Shown in pieces: positions 43,570 to 52,314 of a DNA stretch of 64,000 nucleotides. The first letter of the stretch is position 1, and the number at the start of each line of letters is the position of its first letter. Source of the DNA: an uncultured Desulfosarcina sp. (GTDB taxonomy: Bacteria; Desulfobacterota; Desulfobacteria; Desulfobacterales; Desulfosarcinaceae). The notes beneath the pieces were generated by a model that was given only the letters and a program-made list of their open reading frames with translations, was not told where the DNA came from and did not search any database. The stretch is from positions 2,480,001-2,544,000 of the forward strand of contig NZ_OY764190.1 in assembly GCF_963668215.1 (NCBI RefSeq), written 5' to 3'. A program made the position numbers and the translations under genes.

Positions 43570-46275
43570 ATGAACCTGTCCGAGACCTTGAGTGCCGATT
43601 TTATCGACGCCCAATACCGGAAATGGAAGTCCGATCCTGCGTCCCTGCCGGAGGACTGGCAGTTTTTCTTCAGGGGGTTCGAAATGGCCGGGGCCGCCGG
43701 ACCGGCAGCTTCCGATTCCCGGGAGGCCCTGCGCCAGTCCGGTGTGGACGCCCTGATTCACCGCTACCGGGACATCGGGCATTTGCTGGCTTGCATGGAT
43801 CCCCTGTCCGCCTGCCCCACCAGCCACCCACTGCTGGAAATGGAAGCTTTCGGCCTGGATGCTGCGGATCTGGAGCGCGTTTTCGCGGCTCCGGGGGTGA
43901 TCGAAGCCGGTTCGGCGCCGTTGAAGGAGATTGTCGGACGGTTGAAGCAGACCTACTGCCACAGCATCGGTGCGGAATACATGCACCTGCAGGATCCTGA
44001 GGAACGGCGCTGGCTGCAGGAACGCATGGAACCGACGGGCAACCGGACCGAGCTGTCCGCGGCAGAGCGGATCGATCTGCTGAAGAAACTTACGGCGGCC
44101 TCGCGGTTCGAAGATTTTCTCAATAAGAAGTACGTGGGAGTCACCCGGTTTTCGCTGGAAGGGGGCGAGGCCCTCATTCCGTTTCTGGACGTTCTGCGCC
44201 GAGAGTCGGTTGCCGCAGGATGCCGGGAAATCATTCTCGGCATGGCCCACCGGGGGCGCCTCAACGTGCTGAGAAACATTCTCGAAAAACCGGCCGAAGA
44301 GATCTTCTCCGAATTCGAAAGCTGCTACGACCCCCAGGATCTGGTGGGTTCCGGGGACGTCAAGTATCATATCGGCTACCTTACCGAGCAAACCATGGAA
44401 GACGGGACCGCGATTTCCTTCTGCCTGGTAAGCAACCCCAGCCATCTGGAAGCCGTGAACCCTGTGGTCGAAGGCATGGCCAGGGCCCGCCAGGATCTGC
44501 GGGCCGCAGACGGGCAACAGGCGGTCCTGCCCGTGCTGCTGCACGGCGATGCGGCTTTTGCCGGCCAGGGCGTGGTCGCCGAAACCCTCAATATGTCCCA
44601 GCTCAAGGGATATCGCACCGGCGGTACGGTGCATGTGGTTATCAACAACCAGATCGGCTACACCACCCTGCCCGAGGACGCCCGCTCCACGCGCTACTCC
44701 ACGGACGTGGCCAAAATGCTCATGGTTCCCATCTTCCACGTTCATGGAGAAGATCCCGAGGCTGTGGCCCATGTGGCCCGCCTGGCCGCCGACTACCGCT
44801 ATCGTTTCGGCAAGGATGTGGTCATCGACCTGGTCTGCTTTCGCCGCTACGGGCACAACGAAGGCGACGAGCCCTACTTCACCCAGCCGACCATGTACCA
44901 GCGCATCCGCCAGCGGCCGCCCCTGAATCGGGTCTATGCCGACGAACTGGTGGCCGAAGGGATCGTTTCCAAGGCCGATGTGGAGAAGATGGAACAGACC
45001 GTCAGCGACCATCTGGATGCGGCTTACGAGGAGATCCACGGATCGACCTGCCTCTTCCCCGAGCCGCGCTTTTTCCCGGAATGGGACGCTGTCAGCGGCA
45101 CCTTCAGCCATGATCCGGTGGATACCGGCGTAGACAAAAAAGACCTGATGCGGCTGGCGTCGCGACTGGCGGACCTTCCCGACGGATTTACCGTGCACCC
45201 GCGGCTCAAGGGAGTGTTGGATAAACGGCTCGAGGCCGTTGTCAGCGGCGAGGGTGTCGATTGGGCCGGTGCCGAGGCGCTGGCTTTCGCTTCCCTGCTG
45301 GTCGAGGGGCACATCGTGCGCCTGAGCGGCCAGGACGTCGGCAGGGGCACGTTCAGCCAGCGCCACAGCGTGCTGTGGGATTACGAAACCGGCCAGGACT
45401 ACATCCCCTTGAACCACCTGGAACCGGGACAGGCGGCTTATGAGGCTTACAACAGCCTGCTGGCCGAGGCCGGCGTGCTGGGATTCGAGTATGGCTACGC
45501 GGTCACCCGGCCTCAAGTGCTGACCCTGTGGGAGGCCCAGTTCGGCGATTTTGCCAACAATGCCCAGTGCGTGATCGATCTGTTCATCGCCAGCGGTCAG
45601 ACCAAATGGCAGCAGCTCTGCGGCCTGACCCTGCTTTTGCCCCACGGATGGGAAGGGTTGGGGCCGGAGCATTCCAGCGCACGGATGGAGCGCTTCCTCC
45701 AGCTTTGCGCCGACGACAACCTGCAGGTGGCCAACCTGACCACCCCGGCCCAGTATTTCCACCTGCTGCGCCGACAGATCAAGGCTCCTTTCCGCAAACC
45801 GCTGGTCCTGATGACGCCCAAGAGCCTGCTGCGCCATCCCATGGCCGTATCTTCCCTGGCCGATCTGACCCGGGGCGGCTTCACGCCGGTGCTCGACGAT
45901 CCCAAGGCTGCCGCCTCGGCCAAAAAAGTCATCTTCTGCAGCGGCAAGATCTACTACCAGCTTATCGCCCGGCAGCAGCAGATCTCCGCCACCGATACGG
46001 CCATCGTTCGTGTGGAACAACTCTATCCGTTTCCGGAACAGATGCTCAAGAAGATCGTCGGTCGCTATAAAAAAGCCGCCTCCTGGCTGTGGGTGCAGGA
46101 AGAGCCGGAAAACATGGGCGCCTGGCAGTTCATCCGGTCGCGTCTGGGCGCTCTGGTGAAAAAGCATCTCGTCTATGTGGGGCGCGAGGCTTCAGCCAGC
46201 CCGGCCACGGGCTTTCCCAAGATCTACAAAGTTCAGCAGGAGGATATCGCCCGCCGGGCGATCGGTGAACAGTGA
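43570..46275 (+). CDS. sucA: 2-oxoglutarate dehydrogenase E1 component
   Basis: A 901-residue thiamine-diphosphate enzyme. It opens with the short E1 N-terminal segment that binds E2 (LSADFIDAQYRKWKSDP). ILGMAHRGRLNVLRN, SNPSHLEAVNPVVEGM and the ThDP/Mg motif (GDAAFAGQGVVAETLNMSQ) match SucA. It decarboxylates 2-oxoglutarate and transfers succinyl to the E2 lipoyl group. GGAGG precedes the start. It is followed by sucB (103-base gap with a degraded palindrome) and lpdA, giving a complete complex. Confidence 0.95.
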   Translation: MNLSETLSADFIDAQYRKWKSDPASLPEDWQFFFRGFEMAGAAGPAASDSREALRQSGVDALIHRYRDIGHLLACMDPLSACPTSHPLLEMEAFGLDAADLERVFAAPGVIEAGSAPLKEIVGRLKQTYCHSIGAEYMHLQDPEERRWLQERMEPTGNRTELSAAERIDLLKKLTAASRFEDFLNKKYVGVTRFSLEGGEALIPFLDVLRRESVAAGCREIILGMAHRGRLNVLRNILEKPAEEIFSEFESCYDPQDLVGSGDVKYHIGYLTEQTMEDGTAISFCLVSNPSHLEAVNPVVEGMARARQDLRAADGQQAVLPVLLHGDAAFAGQGVVAETLNMSQLKGYRTGGTVHVVINNQIGYTTLPEDARSTRYSTDVAKMLMVPIFHVHGEDPEAVAHVARLAADYRYRFGKDVVIDLVCFRRYGHNEGDEPYFTQPTMYQRIRQRPPLNRVYADELVAEGIVSKADVEKMEQTVSDHLDAAYEEIHGSTCLFPEPRFFPEWDAVSGTFSHDPVDTGVDKKDLMRLASRLADLPDGFTVHPRLKGVLDKRLEAVVSGEGVDWAGAEALAFASLLVEGHIVRLSGQDVGRGTFSQRHSVLWDYETGQDYIPLNHLEPGQAAYEAYNSLLAEAGVLGFEYGYAVTRPQVLTLWEAQFGDFANNAQCVIDLFIASGQTKWQQLCGLTLLLPHGWEGLGPEHSSARMERFLQLCADDNLQVANLTTPAQYFHLLRRQIKAPFRKPLVLMTPKSLLRHPMAVSSLADLTRGGFTPVLDDPKAAASAKKVIFCSGKIYYQLIARQQQISATDTAIVRVEQLYPFPEQMLKKIVGRYKKAASWLWVQEEPENMGAWQFIRSRLGALVKKHLVYVGREASASPATGFPKIYKVQQEDIARRAIGEQ

Positions 46276-46378
46276 TCAGTGAACCGTAAACTGTAGTGGT
46301 ACGGCGAGCCGTGCCCCCCTAACCCAACAAACGCCTAACAGGCGTTATAGCCTAAACACCTAATATCAAGGAGCCCGC

Positions 46379-47641
46379 ATGGCCATCGAAATCAAGATCC
46401 CCAGCGTCGGCGAGTCGGTCCAGGAGGCGGTCCTGGCCGAATGGTTCAAGCAGGACGGCGATACCGTCCGCAAGGATGAGCCCCTGTTTGTCATCGAAAC
46501 GGACAAGGTCACGTTAGAAGTGGTGGCCGAGGCGGCCGGCGTCCTGAAAATCAACGTACAGGCCGGCGAGACCGTGGCCATCGGAACGGTGGTGGGCTCC
46601 CTGGAACCCGTGGACGCATCCGCGGTGCCGGAGAAAAAGCCTGAGGTCGAAGCTGAAGCCGCACCCCCTTCCGAGAAGAAAGTTCTACCGGAGAAGCCAT
46701 CAGCTCCGGCAGCGCCTCCCAAGCCTTCCGCTCCTTCGGTGCCTGTCGATGGAATCCCCCTTGCGCCTTCGGTGCGCCGGCTGATCGCCGAGAAACACCT
46801 GGATGTCTCCAAAATCAAAGGAACCGGCCCCGGCGGCCGCATCAGCAAAGGGGATGTGTTGCTCTACCTGGAAAACGCCCCGGCGGGCATTCCCGAAGAG
46901 GCTCCGGCAGTGCCGGCCGCGGCCGAGGGTATGCCGCCGGCTGCCATGGAAGAGCGCAAGCCCATGACGCCCATCCGCAAACGCATCGCCGAACGGCTGC
47001 TGGAGTCCAAGCAGAACACGGCCATGCTGACCACCTTCAACGAGATCGACATGGCCCGGTCCATGGAAATCCGCTCGCAGTACAAGGAGGCCTTCAGCAA
47101 ACGCCACGGAATCAACCTGGGCTTCATGTCATTCTTCGTCAAGGCCTGCGTGGAAGCCCTCAAGGAGGTGCCCGAGATCAACGCCTTTATCGACGGCCAT
47201 GACATCATCTACCACAACTACCAGCACATCGGTGTGGCCGTGGGCACCGAGCGGGGCCTGGTGGTGCCGGTGATCCGCCACGCCGAGCGTCTGAGCTTCG
47301 CCGGGGTGGAGAAGGCCATCGTGGATTACGTGACCAAAATCAAGGAGAACCGCCTGGAACTGGCCGACCTGGAGGGCGGCACCTTTACGGTGAGCAACGG
47401 CGGAGTATACGGCAGTCTGCTCTCCACGCCCATTCTCAACATGCCCCAAAGCGGCATCCTGGGCATGCACAAGATCGAAAAGCGACCGGTGGTGATCGAT
47501 GACGAAATCGTTATCCGGCCCATGATGTACGTGGCCCTGAGCTACGACCACCGCATCGTGGACGGCAAGGGGGCGGTAACTTTTCTCAAGCGGGTCAAGG
47601 AGTTCGTCGAAAACCCGGAACGCATGACATTGGAGGTGTAA
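46379..47641 (+). CDS. sucB: Dihydrolipoyllysine succinyltransferase, E2
   Basis: A 420-residue E2. The lipoyl domain carries Lys43 in ETDKVTLEV. A Pro/Ala linker (about 80-120), a peripheral-subunit-binding domain (LAPSVRRLIAEKHLDVSKIK) and the catalytic acyltransferase domain follow, ending in SYDHRIVDGKGAV with the active His. It transfers succinyl to CoA. AAGGAGCCCGC precedes the ATG. Two bases separate it from lpdA. Confidence 0.95.
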   Translation: MAIEIKIPSVGESVQEAVLAEWFKQDGDTVRKDEPLFVIETDKVTLEVVAEAAGVLKINVQAGETVAIGTVVGSLEPVDASAVPEKKPEVEAEAAPPSEKKVLPEKPSAPAAPPKPSAPSVPVDGIPLAPSVRRLIAEKHLDVSKIKGTGPGGRISKGDVLLYLENAPAGIPEEAPAVPAAAEGMPPAAMEERKPMTPIRKRIAERLLESKQNTAMLTTFNEIDMARSMEIRSQYKEAFSKRHGINLGFMSFFVKACVEALKEVPEINAFIDGHDIIYHNYQHIGVAVGTERGLVVPVIRHAERLSFAGVEKAIVDYVTKIKENRLELADLEGGTFTVSNGGVYGSLLSTPILNMPQSGILGMHKIEKRPVVIDDEIVIRPMMYVALSYDHRIVDGKGAVTFLKRVKEFVENPERMTLEV

Positions 47642-47643
47642 GG

Positions 47644-49056
47644 ATGGCACAGCAAGCACAGTTCGACCTGGTGATCATCGGTTCCGGACCCGGCGGATAC
47701 GTGGCGGCTGTCCGCGCCTCCCAGCTCGGCCTGAAAACCGCCGTGGTGGAAAAAAACGCGCGCCTGGGCGGCGTCTGCCTCAACGTGGGCTGCATTCCCA
47801 GCAAGGCCCTGCTGGATTCTTCCGAGTACTACCACCTGGCCAGGGAGCGCTTCGCCGAATACGGCATCAAGACCGGCAAGGTCTCCCTGGACCTGGCGGC
47901 CATGCTGGCCCGCAAGGACAAGGTCGTCGAAGAGCTGACCGAAAATGTGCGCAAGCTGCTGGAGGGCAACAACATCGAGATCGTCCAGGGCACGGCCACG
48001 ATCAGCGCCCCGGGAAACGTCGAGGTCGATACGGGCAAGAAGAAAAAGACCACCCTGGCGGCCAAAAATATTCTGCTGGCCACCGGTTCGGCGCCCATCG
48101 AGGTCAAGGGCCTGGAGTTCGACGGCAAGTACATCGTCGGTTCCACCGAAGCGCTCTCCTTCGACTCCGTGCCCAAACACCTGGGCATCGTGGGCGGCGG
48201 CTACATCGGCCTGGAGCTGGGGTCGGTCTGGAACCGCCTGGGCAGCAAGGTGACCGTTATCGAAATGCTGCCCAAGATTGCCACCACTTTGGACGGCCAG
48301 GTGGGCCGCACCCTGGACCGCATTCTCAAACGCCAGGGACTGGAATTCAAGCTCAACACCAAGGTGGCCAAGGCCACGGTGGCCCGCGGCAAGGTACGGA
48401 CCGTGCTGGAAAGCGGCGACAACACCGAGGAGATGAGCTTCGACCGGCTGCTGGTTTCCATCGGCCGGCGTCCCCTGACCCGCGGGCTGGGTCTTGAAGC
48501 GTTGGGTGTGGAGACCGATCCCAAAACCGGCCAGATCCTGGTGGACGAAACCTACCGTACCAGCGTGGACGGCATCTACGCCATCGGCGACCTGGTGCCT
48601 GGCCCCATGCTGGCCCACAAGGCTTCGGCCGAAGGGACCGCCGCCGTGGAGTGCATGGCCGGCCGCGCCGGTGAGGTCAACTACGACACCATTCCGGCGG
48701 TGGTCTACACCTGGCCCGAGGTGGCCAGCGTGGGCCTGACCGAAGAGCAGGTGCGCGAACGCGAGATTCCTTACTGCGTGGGCAGCTTTCCCTTTTCCGG
48801 AGCCGGCCGGGCGCGCTGCATGGGCGAGACCGACGGCTTTGTGAAGCTGATCTCCCACGGCAAGACCGACCGTATCTTAGGGGTGCACATCATCGGCCCC
48901 CGGGCGGCCGACATGATCGCCGAGTGTGTGCTGGCCCTGGAGTTCGGCGCCAGCAGCGAAGACATTTCGCGCACCATCCACGGCCACCCGACCTTTGCCG
49001 AGGCCCTGATGGAGGCGGCCATGAATGTGCGCAAGTGCTCGATTTATGCATCCTGA
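47644..49056 (+). CDS. lpdA: Dihydrolipoamide dehydrogenase, E3
   Basis: A 470-residue FAD/NAD flavoprotein with GSGPGGYVAAVRA, the redox disulfide Cys45/Cys50 in GGVCLNVGCIP, the NAD Rossmann motif GGGYIGLELG and the C-terminal HGHPTFAEAL, which supplies the catalytic His. It reoxidises the lipoyl group of SucB. Its place at the end of the sucAB operon makes it the dedicated E3. Confidence 0.95.
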   Translation: MAQQAQFDLVIIGSGPGGYVAAVRASQLGLKTAVVEKNARLGGVCLNVGCIPSKALLDSSEYYHLARERFAEYGIKTGKVSLDLAAMLARKDKVVEELTENVRKLLEGNNIEIVQGTATISAPGNVEVDTGKKKKTTLAAKNILLATGSAPIEVKGLEFDGKYIVGSTEALSFDSVPKHLGIVGGGYIGLELGSVWNRLGSKVTVIEMLPKIATTLDGQVGRTLDRILKRQGLEFKLNTKVAKATVARGKVRTVLESGDNTEEMSFDRLLVSIGRRPLTRGLGLEALGVETDPKTGQILVDETYRTSVDGIYAIGDLVPGPMLAHKASAEGTAAVECMAGRAGEVNYDTIPAVVYTWPEVASVGLTEEQVREREIPYCVGSFPFSGAGRARCMGETDGFVKLISHGKTDRILGVHIIGPRAADMIAECVLALEFGASSEDISRTIHGHPTFAEALMEAAMNVRKCSIYAS

Positions 49057-49098
49057 CGATTGAAGATCGACTCGACCCACTGCTATCGGGACCCTGAA

Positions 49099-50280
49099 AT
49101 GGCCATGGACGAATGGTTGCGGACCTACCTGAAAGAACACCGTGCGGATATGTTCGACCTGCTGCGGCAGTTGGTCTGCATCAACAGCGGCAGTTATAAC
49201 AAGTCCGGTGTGGACGCGGTTGGCCGCGTCATCGCCGATGCGCTGGCGGACTGCGATCTCACGCTGGACATCATCGAAACCAAGCCTTTTGGCAACCCGC
49301 TGGTTTTTCGCACCCCCTGCCCGTCCACAGAAACCGGCCAGGTGCTCCTGGTCGGCCATATGGATACCGTGTTCCAGGCGGATACGGATTTTCGGGATTA
49401 CCGCGAAGATGCCAACCGGGCGTATGGGCCCGGCGTCGTAGACATGAAAGGGGGGCTGGTTGCCGGGATCTTCGCCCTCAAAGCACTGTCCGAGGCCGGC
49501 CTGTTGAAACGCCTGCCTTTATCTTTCGTATTGAACGGCGATGAGGAAATCGGCTCCAAATGGTCCAGGGCGTTGATCCGCCGGGAAGCTAAAAAAAGTG
49601 CCTGCGCTTTTGTCCTGGAAGGCGGCGGGCTCAACGGAGAAGTCGTTATCGGCCGGAAGGGCAACCTTTCGGCCAGGCTCACCGTTGCCGGAAGAGCGGG
49701 GCACGCCGCTTTTGCAGGCCCCGACAAAACCAGTGCGATTGTGGAGTTGGCCCATAAAATCCTGGCCATCGAGGCCCTCAACGATTTTTCCGCCGGAATC
49801 CTGGCCAATGTGGGCACGGTGAACGGCGGCATCGGCCCCAACACCGTTGCCGAACGGGCCGAAGCTCTTCTGGATTTTCGTTTTGTCCAACCCGAAGACG
49901 AAGATCGGCTGAAAACCAGGCTGTCGCAAATTTGTGCGCAGATTATGGTGCCGGGCGCCGCCGCCGAACTGGAGATTGTTTCCGGGAGGCCTCCCATGCC
50001 AGTCAGTGAGTCCAATCAGGCGCTTTACGACCGCGTCCATCGCATCGCCGGCCGCCTCGGGATCGCCATCCACCCGGAATTTCGATCCGGGGTTTCGGAC
50101 GCCAATTTCATTGCCGATGCAGGCATACCGGTGCTTGACGGCCTGGGCCCGATCGGTGCCCGGGATCACAGCCCGGACGAATACATGCTCAAGGAGAGCC
50201 TGCCCCAGCGCACGCTCCTGCTGGCCGCAACTCTGGCCGATTACTGTGGTGGAGAAAAACCGGTACCGGACCTCGGCTGA
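49099..50280 (+). CDS. M20-family metallopeptidase (carboxypeptidase G2/ArgE type)
   Basis: A 393-residue peptidase with the zinc ligands and catalytic residues of M20: GHMDTVF (His87), GVVDMKGG (Asp115), NGDEEIGS (Glu149/Glu150) and the terminal ARDHSPDEYM His. Such enzymes release C-terminal amino acids from folates or acyl-amino acids and dipeptides. The start is uncertain: ATG at 49099 is used, with 49105 or a TTG at 49060 also possible. It follows lpdA closely but may belong functionally to the peptide genes downstream, with which it converges (six bases). Confidence 0.85.
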   Translation: MAMDEWLRTYLKEHRADMFDLLRQLVCINSGSYNKSGVDAVGRVIADALADCDLTLDIIETKPFGNPLVFRTPCPSTETGQVLLVGHMDTVFQADTDFRDYREDANRAYGPGVVDMKGGLVAGIFALKALSEAGLLKRLPLSFVLNGDEEIGSKWSRALIRREAKKSACAFVLEGGGLNGEVVIGRKGNLSARLTVAGRAGHAAFAGPDKTSAIVELAHKILAIEALNDFSAGILANVGTVNGGIGPNTVAERAEALLDFRFVQPEDEDRLKTRLSQICAQIMVPGAAAELEIVSGRPPMPVSESNQALYDRVHRIAGRLGIAIHPEFRSGVSDANFIADAGIPVLDGLGPIGARDHSPDEYMLKESLPQRTLLLAATLADYCGGEKPVPDLG

Positions 50281-50286
50281 GTTAAA

Positions 50287-51417
50287 TCAGTCCCTTTCGG
50301 CCAACTTCTTTTCGATCTTTTCGGCCAGATCGCTTCTGCCTTGGCGGCGCAGGGGGGCGATGAGTTCCTCATAAAACGGTTCGCGGACGCGGATGGTGAT
50401 GCGGAAGGCATCCAGCCAGGCCGGGTCCACGGCATCGTCGGCGAAAGCGCGGGTCTTGTCCAGCAGTCCCAGGGCCTCCAATTCCAACATGGTGCGCACG
50501 CACTTCTCGCAGCGGCCGCAGTTGAGTTTGTCCGGCACGTTGGCCAGACAGACCCGGAAATTCTGGAAGGCGGGCTCCCAGTCCGCGACGATCCTGAGCT
50601 TGTCCATCCGGGACAGGCCCGCATCCCGGTGGCGGATGGCCAGATCGTGGCTGCCGTATTCCGGGTCCAGCAGGGGGTGGGACCCGCAGGGGTGCAGGTG
50701 GGGAATGTCGTAGGAGGAGGCCAGCCAGGCCAGGTCGATGCGGGGCGCCAGGGCGTGGGCCACGGCGGCCAGCACGGCGCCGAAGAACTGGTTGAGCCAC
50801 AGGTCGCGATCATCGCAAAGATGGCGGATATTGGTGTAGACGGGAAGCAATGTCAGGCCCGCGTCCGCTGCCACAGGGGTCATGGCGGCCTTGGCGCGTT
50901 CGAACACATGATATTTGGCCCCCCGTTCGACGACCCCGCCGATGTCGAAGCCATGGACCAGCAGCGCATCATGCGGATATGCGGGGTGCGAGGGCGTGTA
51001 GTTGTCCTTGAGCAATTTGAGCGCAGCCAGCGAATCCATGCCGCCGGAGAGAAAGATCGCCCCATGGCGGGTTTTGTCGGCATAAAGGGCGGTTTTCAAC
51101 AGCGGCGCTTCGATGGTCAGGGGCCGGAAAGCACCGGCGGTCCAATGGTGCATGATGGCCATAACCGTTTCCAGCCCCTCTTTTAGGCGGGGACAGATGG
51201 CCTCTTCCAGGGCCAGGCGCCGTTCGGAGAAGTAAAGGGCCGGGATGAGACAACCCACGGCAAAGGCATGGGGATGGGCCGCCAGGTCGTCGGCAAAGGC
51301 CGCCTCGGTTTCGATGAAGATTTCTTTGGCCGGCTCGTTTTTTTCTTCGAAATGGACCGTGGCCACGACGCGGGCCAGATCGCCGCTTTTTCGGATGTGA
51401 AGGTCAGACAGTTTCAT
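50287..51417 (-). CDS. QueC-like PP-loop ATPase with C-terminal cysteine cluster
   Basis: A 376-residue protein with the PP-loop SGGMDS (residues 124-129), which binds ATP and adenylates a carboxyl or carbonyl. A zinc-type cluster C290...C300GRC303EKC306 follows, like that of QueC and related enzymes. It is longer than QueC (about 230 residues): about 115 extra N-terminal residues have no domain I recognise. No other queuosine gene is nearby. It is the last gene of a minus-strand operon after an ATP-grasp ligase and overlaps it by four bases, so a role in amide or nitrile formation on a small molecule is more likely. Confidence 0.75.
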   Translation of the reverse strand: MKLSDLHIRKSGDLARVVATVHFEEKNEPAKEIFIETEAAFADDLAAHPHAFAVGCLIPALYFSERRLALEEAICPRLKEGLETVMAIMHHWTAGAFRPLTIEAPLLKTALYADKTRHGAIFLSGGMDSLAALKLLKDNYTPSHPAYPHDALLVHGFDIGGVVERGAKYHVFERAKAAMTPVAADAGLTLLPVYTNIRHLCDDRDLWLNQFFGAVLAAVAHALAPRIDLAWLASSYDIPHLHPCGSHPLLDPEYGSHDLAIRHRDAGLSRMDKLRIVADWEPAFQNFRVCLANVPDKLNCGRCEKCVRTMLELEALGLLDKTRAFADDAVDPAWLDAFRITIRVREPFYEELIAPLRRQGRSDLAEKIEKKLAERD

Positions 51418-52313
51418 TGCGTTTTTTTCTCCTGGCAGCGGTCGATGGCCATACGGACGATGCGGCCGGCGACGTCCAGACCACTGGCCGCCTCCATGCC
51501 CCTGAACCCGGGTGAGTAGTTGACTTCTCCAATCAGCGGGCGGCCGTTTTTCTCCACCATCAGGTCCACGCCGGCCACATCGCAGCCCACGGCGGCTGCC
51601 GCGGCCACCGCCAGATTGGCCAGGTCCGCCGGAAGATCGATGGCGCGGATATCGCCGCCCAGATGAAAATTGGCCCGGAAGTCTCCCTCTCGTGGAGTGA
51701 GGCTGGCCGCACAGATCGCTTCACCGCCGATTACCAGAACGCGGATGTCGCGGCGTCCGTCCAAAGCGATGTAGCGCTGAACCATCACGCCGCGCCGGCG
51801 ATCCAATCCGTCCAGTACGCGGCGTCGGGCATCGTCGGCGTTGTCGATGCGCATGACGCCTTCTCCCTGGCGGGCATTGATCGGCTTGGCCACCACCGGA
51901 TAGCCGCCCAAACGATCCACGGCCGGCGAAAATCCGGATGCTTCGTTTACAAAGACGGTGTCGGGGCAGGGCAATCCGGCGGCGGTGAGCACCTGCTGGG
52001 TGAGAAATTTGTTGCGCGCTATCGTAACGGACGAAAGATCGTTGACCAGGGCAATGCCCATTTGCTCAAAGTGGTGGATCAATGCCAGGCAGGTGTCGCC
52101 GATTTCGGCGCCCTGTCTGGGCAATACCACGTGGGGCGGGTTTTGCGCGTGTTCGCCGGTCAACCCCAATGTGCCGCCCATGGTCGTCGGCCAGAGCCGA
52201 TACGGATGGATCAGCATCCCCTGGCAGCCGGCCTGTCGCGCCGCTTCCAGCAGGCGGCGGTTGGGATGGTAGCTGTCATCCCGGACCGTAATGATGCCGA
52301 TGCGAAGGTCCAT
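51414..52313 (-). CDS. RimK-like ATP-grasp ligase
   Basis: A 299-residue ATP-grasp enzyme with ARNKFLTQQVLTAAGLPCPDT, VVAKPINARQGEGV (ATP-binding lysine and small loop), MVQRYI, DIRVLVIGGE and the Mg-binding GVDLMVEKNGRPLIGEVNYSPGF. Relatives add glutamate or other amino acids to a peptide or small molecule. ATG at 52313 starts one base after the preceding stop; an ATG at 52334 would overlap that gene. Substrate unknown. Confidence 0.85.
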   Translation of the reverse strand: MDLRIGIITVRDDSYHPNRRLLEAARQAGCQGMLIHPYRLWPTTMGGTLGLTGEHAQNPPHVVLPRQGAEIGDTCLALIHHFEQMGIALVNDLSSVTIARNKFLTQQVLTAAGLPCPDTVFVNEASGFSPAVDRLGGYPVVAKPINARQGEGVMRIDNADDARRRVLDGLDRRRGVMVQRYIALDGRRDIRVLVIGGEAICAASLTPREGDFRANFHLGGDIRAIDLPADLANLAVAAAAAVGCDVAGVDLMVEKNGRPLIGEVNYSPGFRGMEAASGLDVAGRIVRMAIDRCQEKKTQ

Positions 52314-52314
52314 G

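Noticed and set aside
43540..46167. Long open frame (875 codons) on the minus strand opposite sucA
   Set aside because: It is the mirror of a highly conserved gene with GC-rich codon use; the protein is His/Gly-rich without family motifs.
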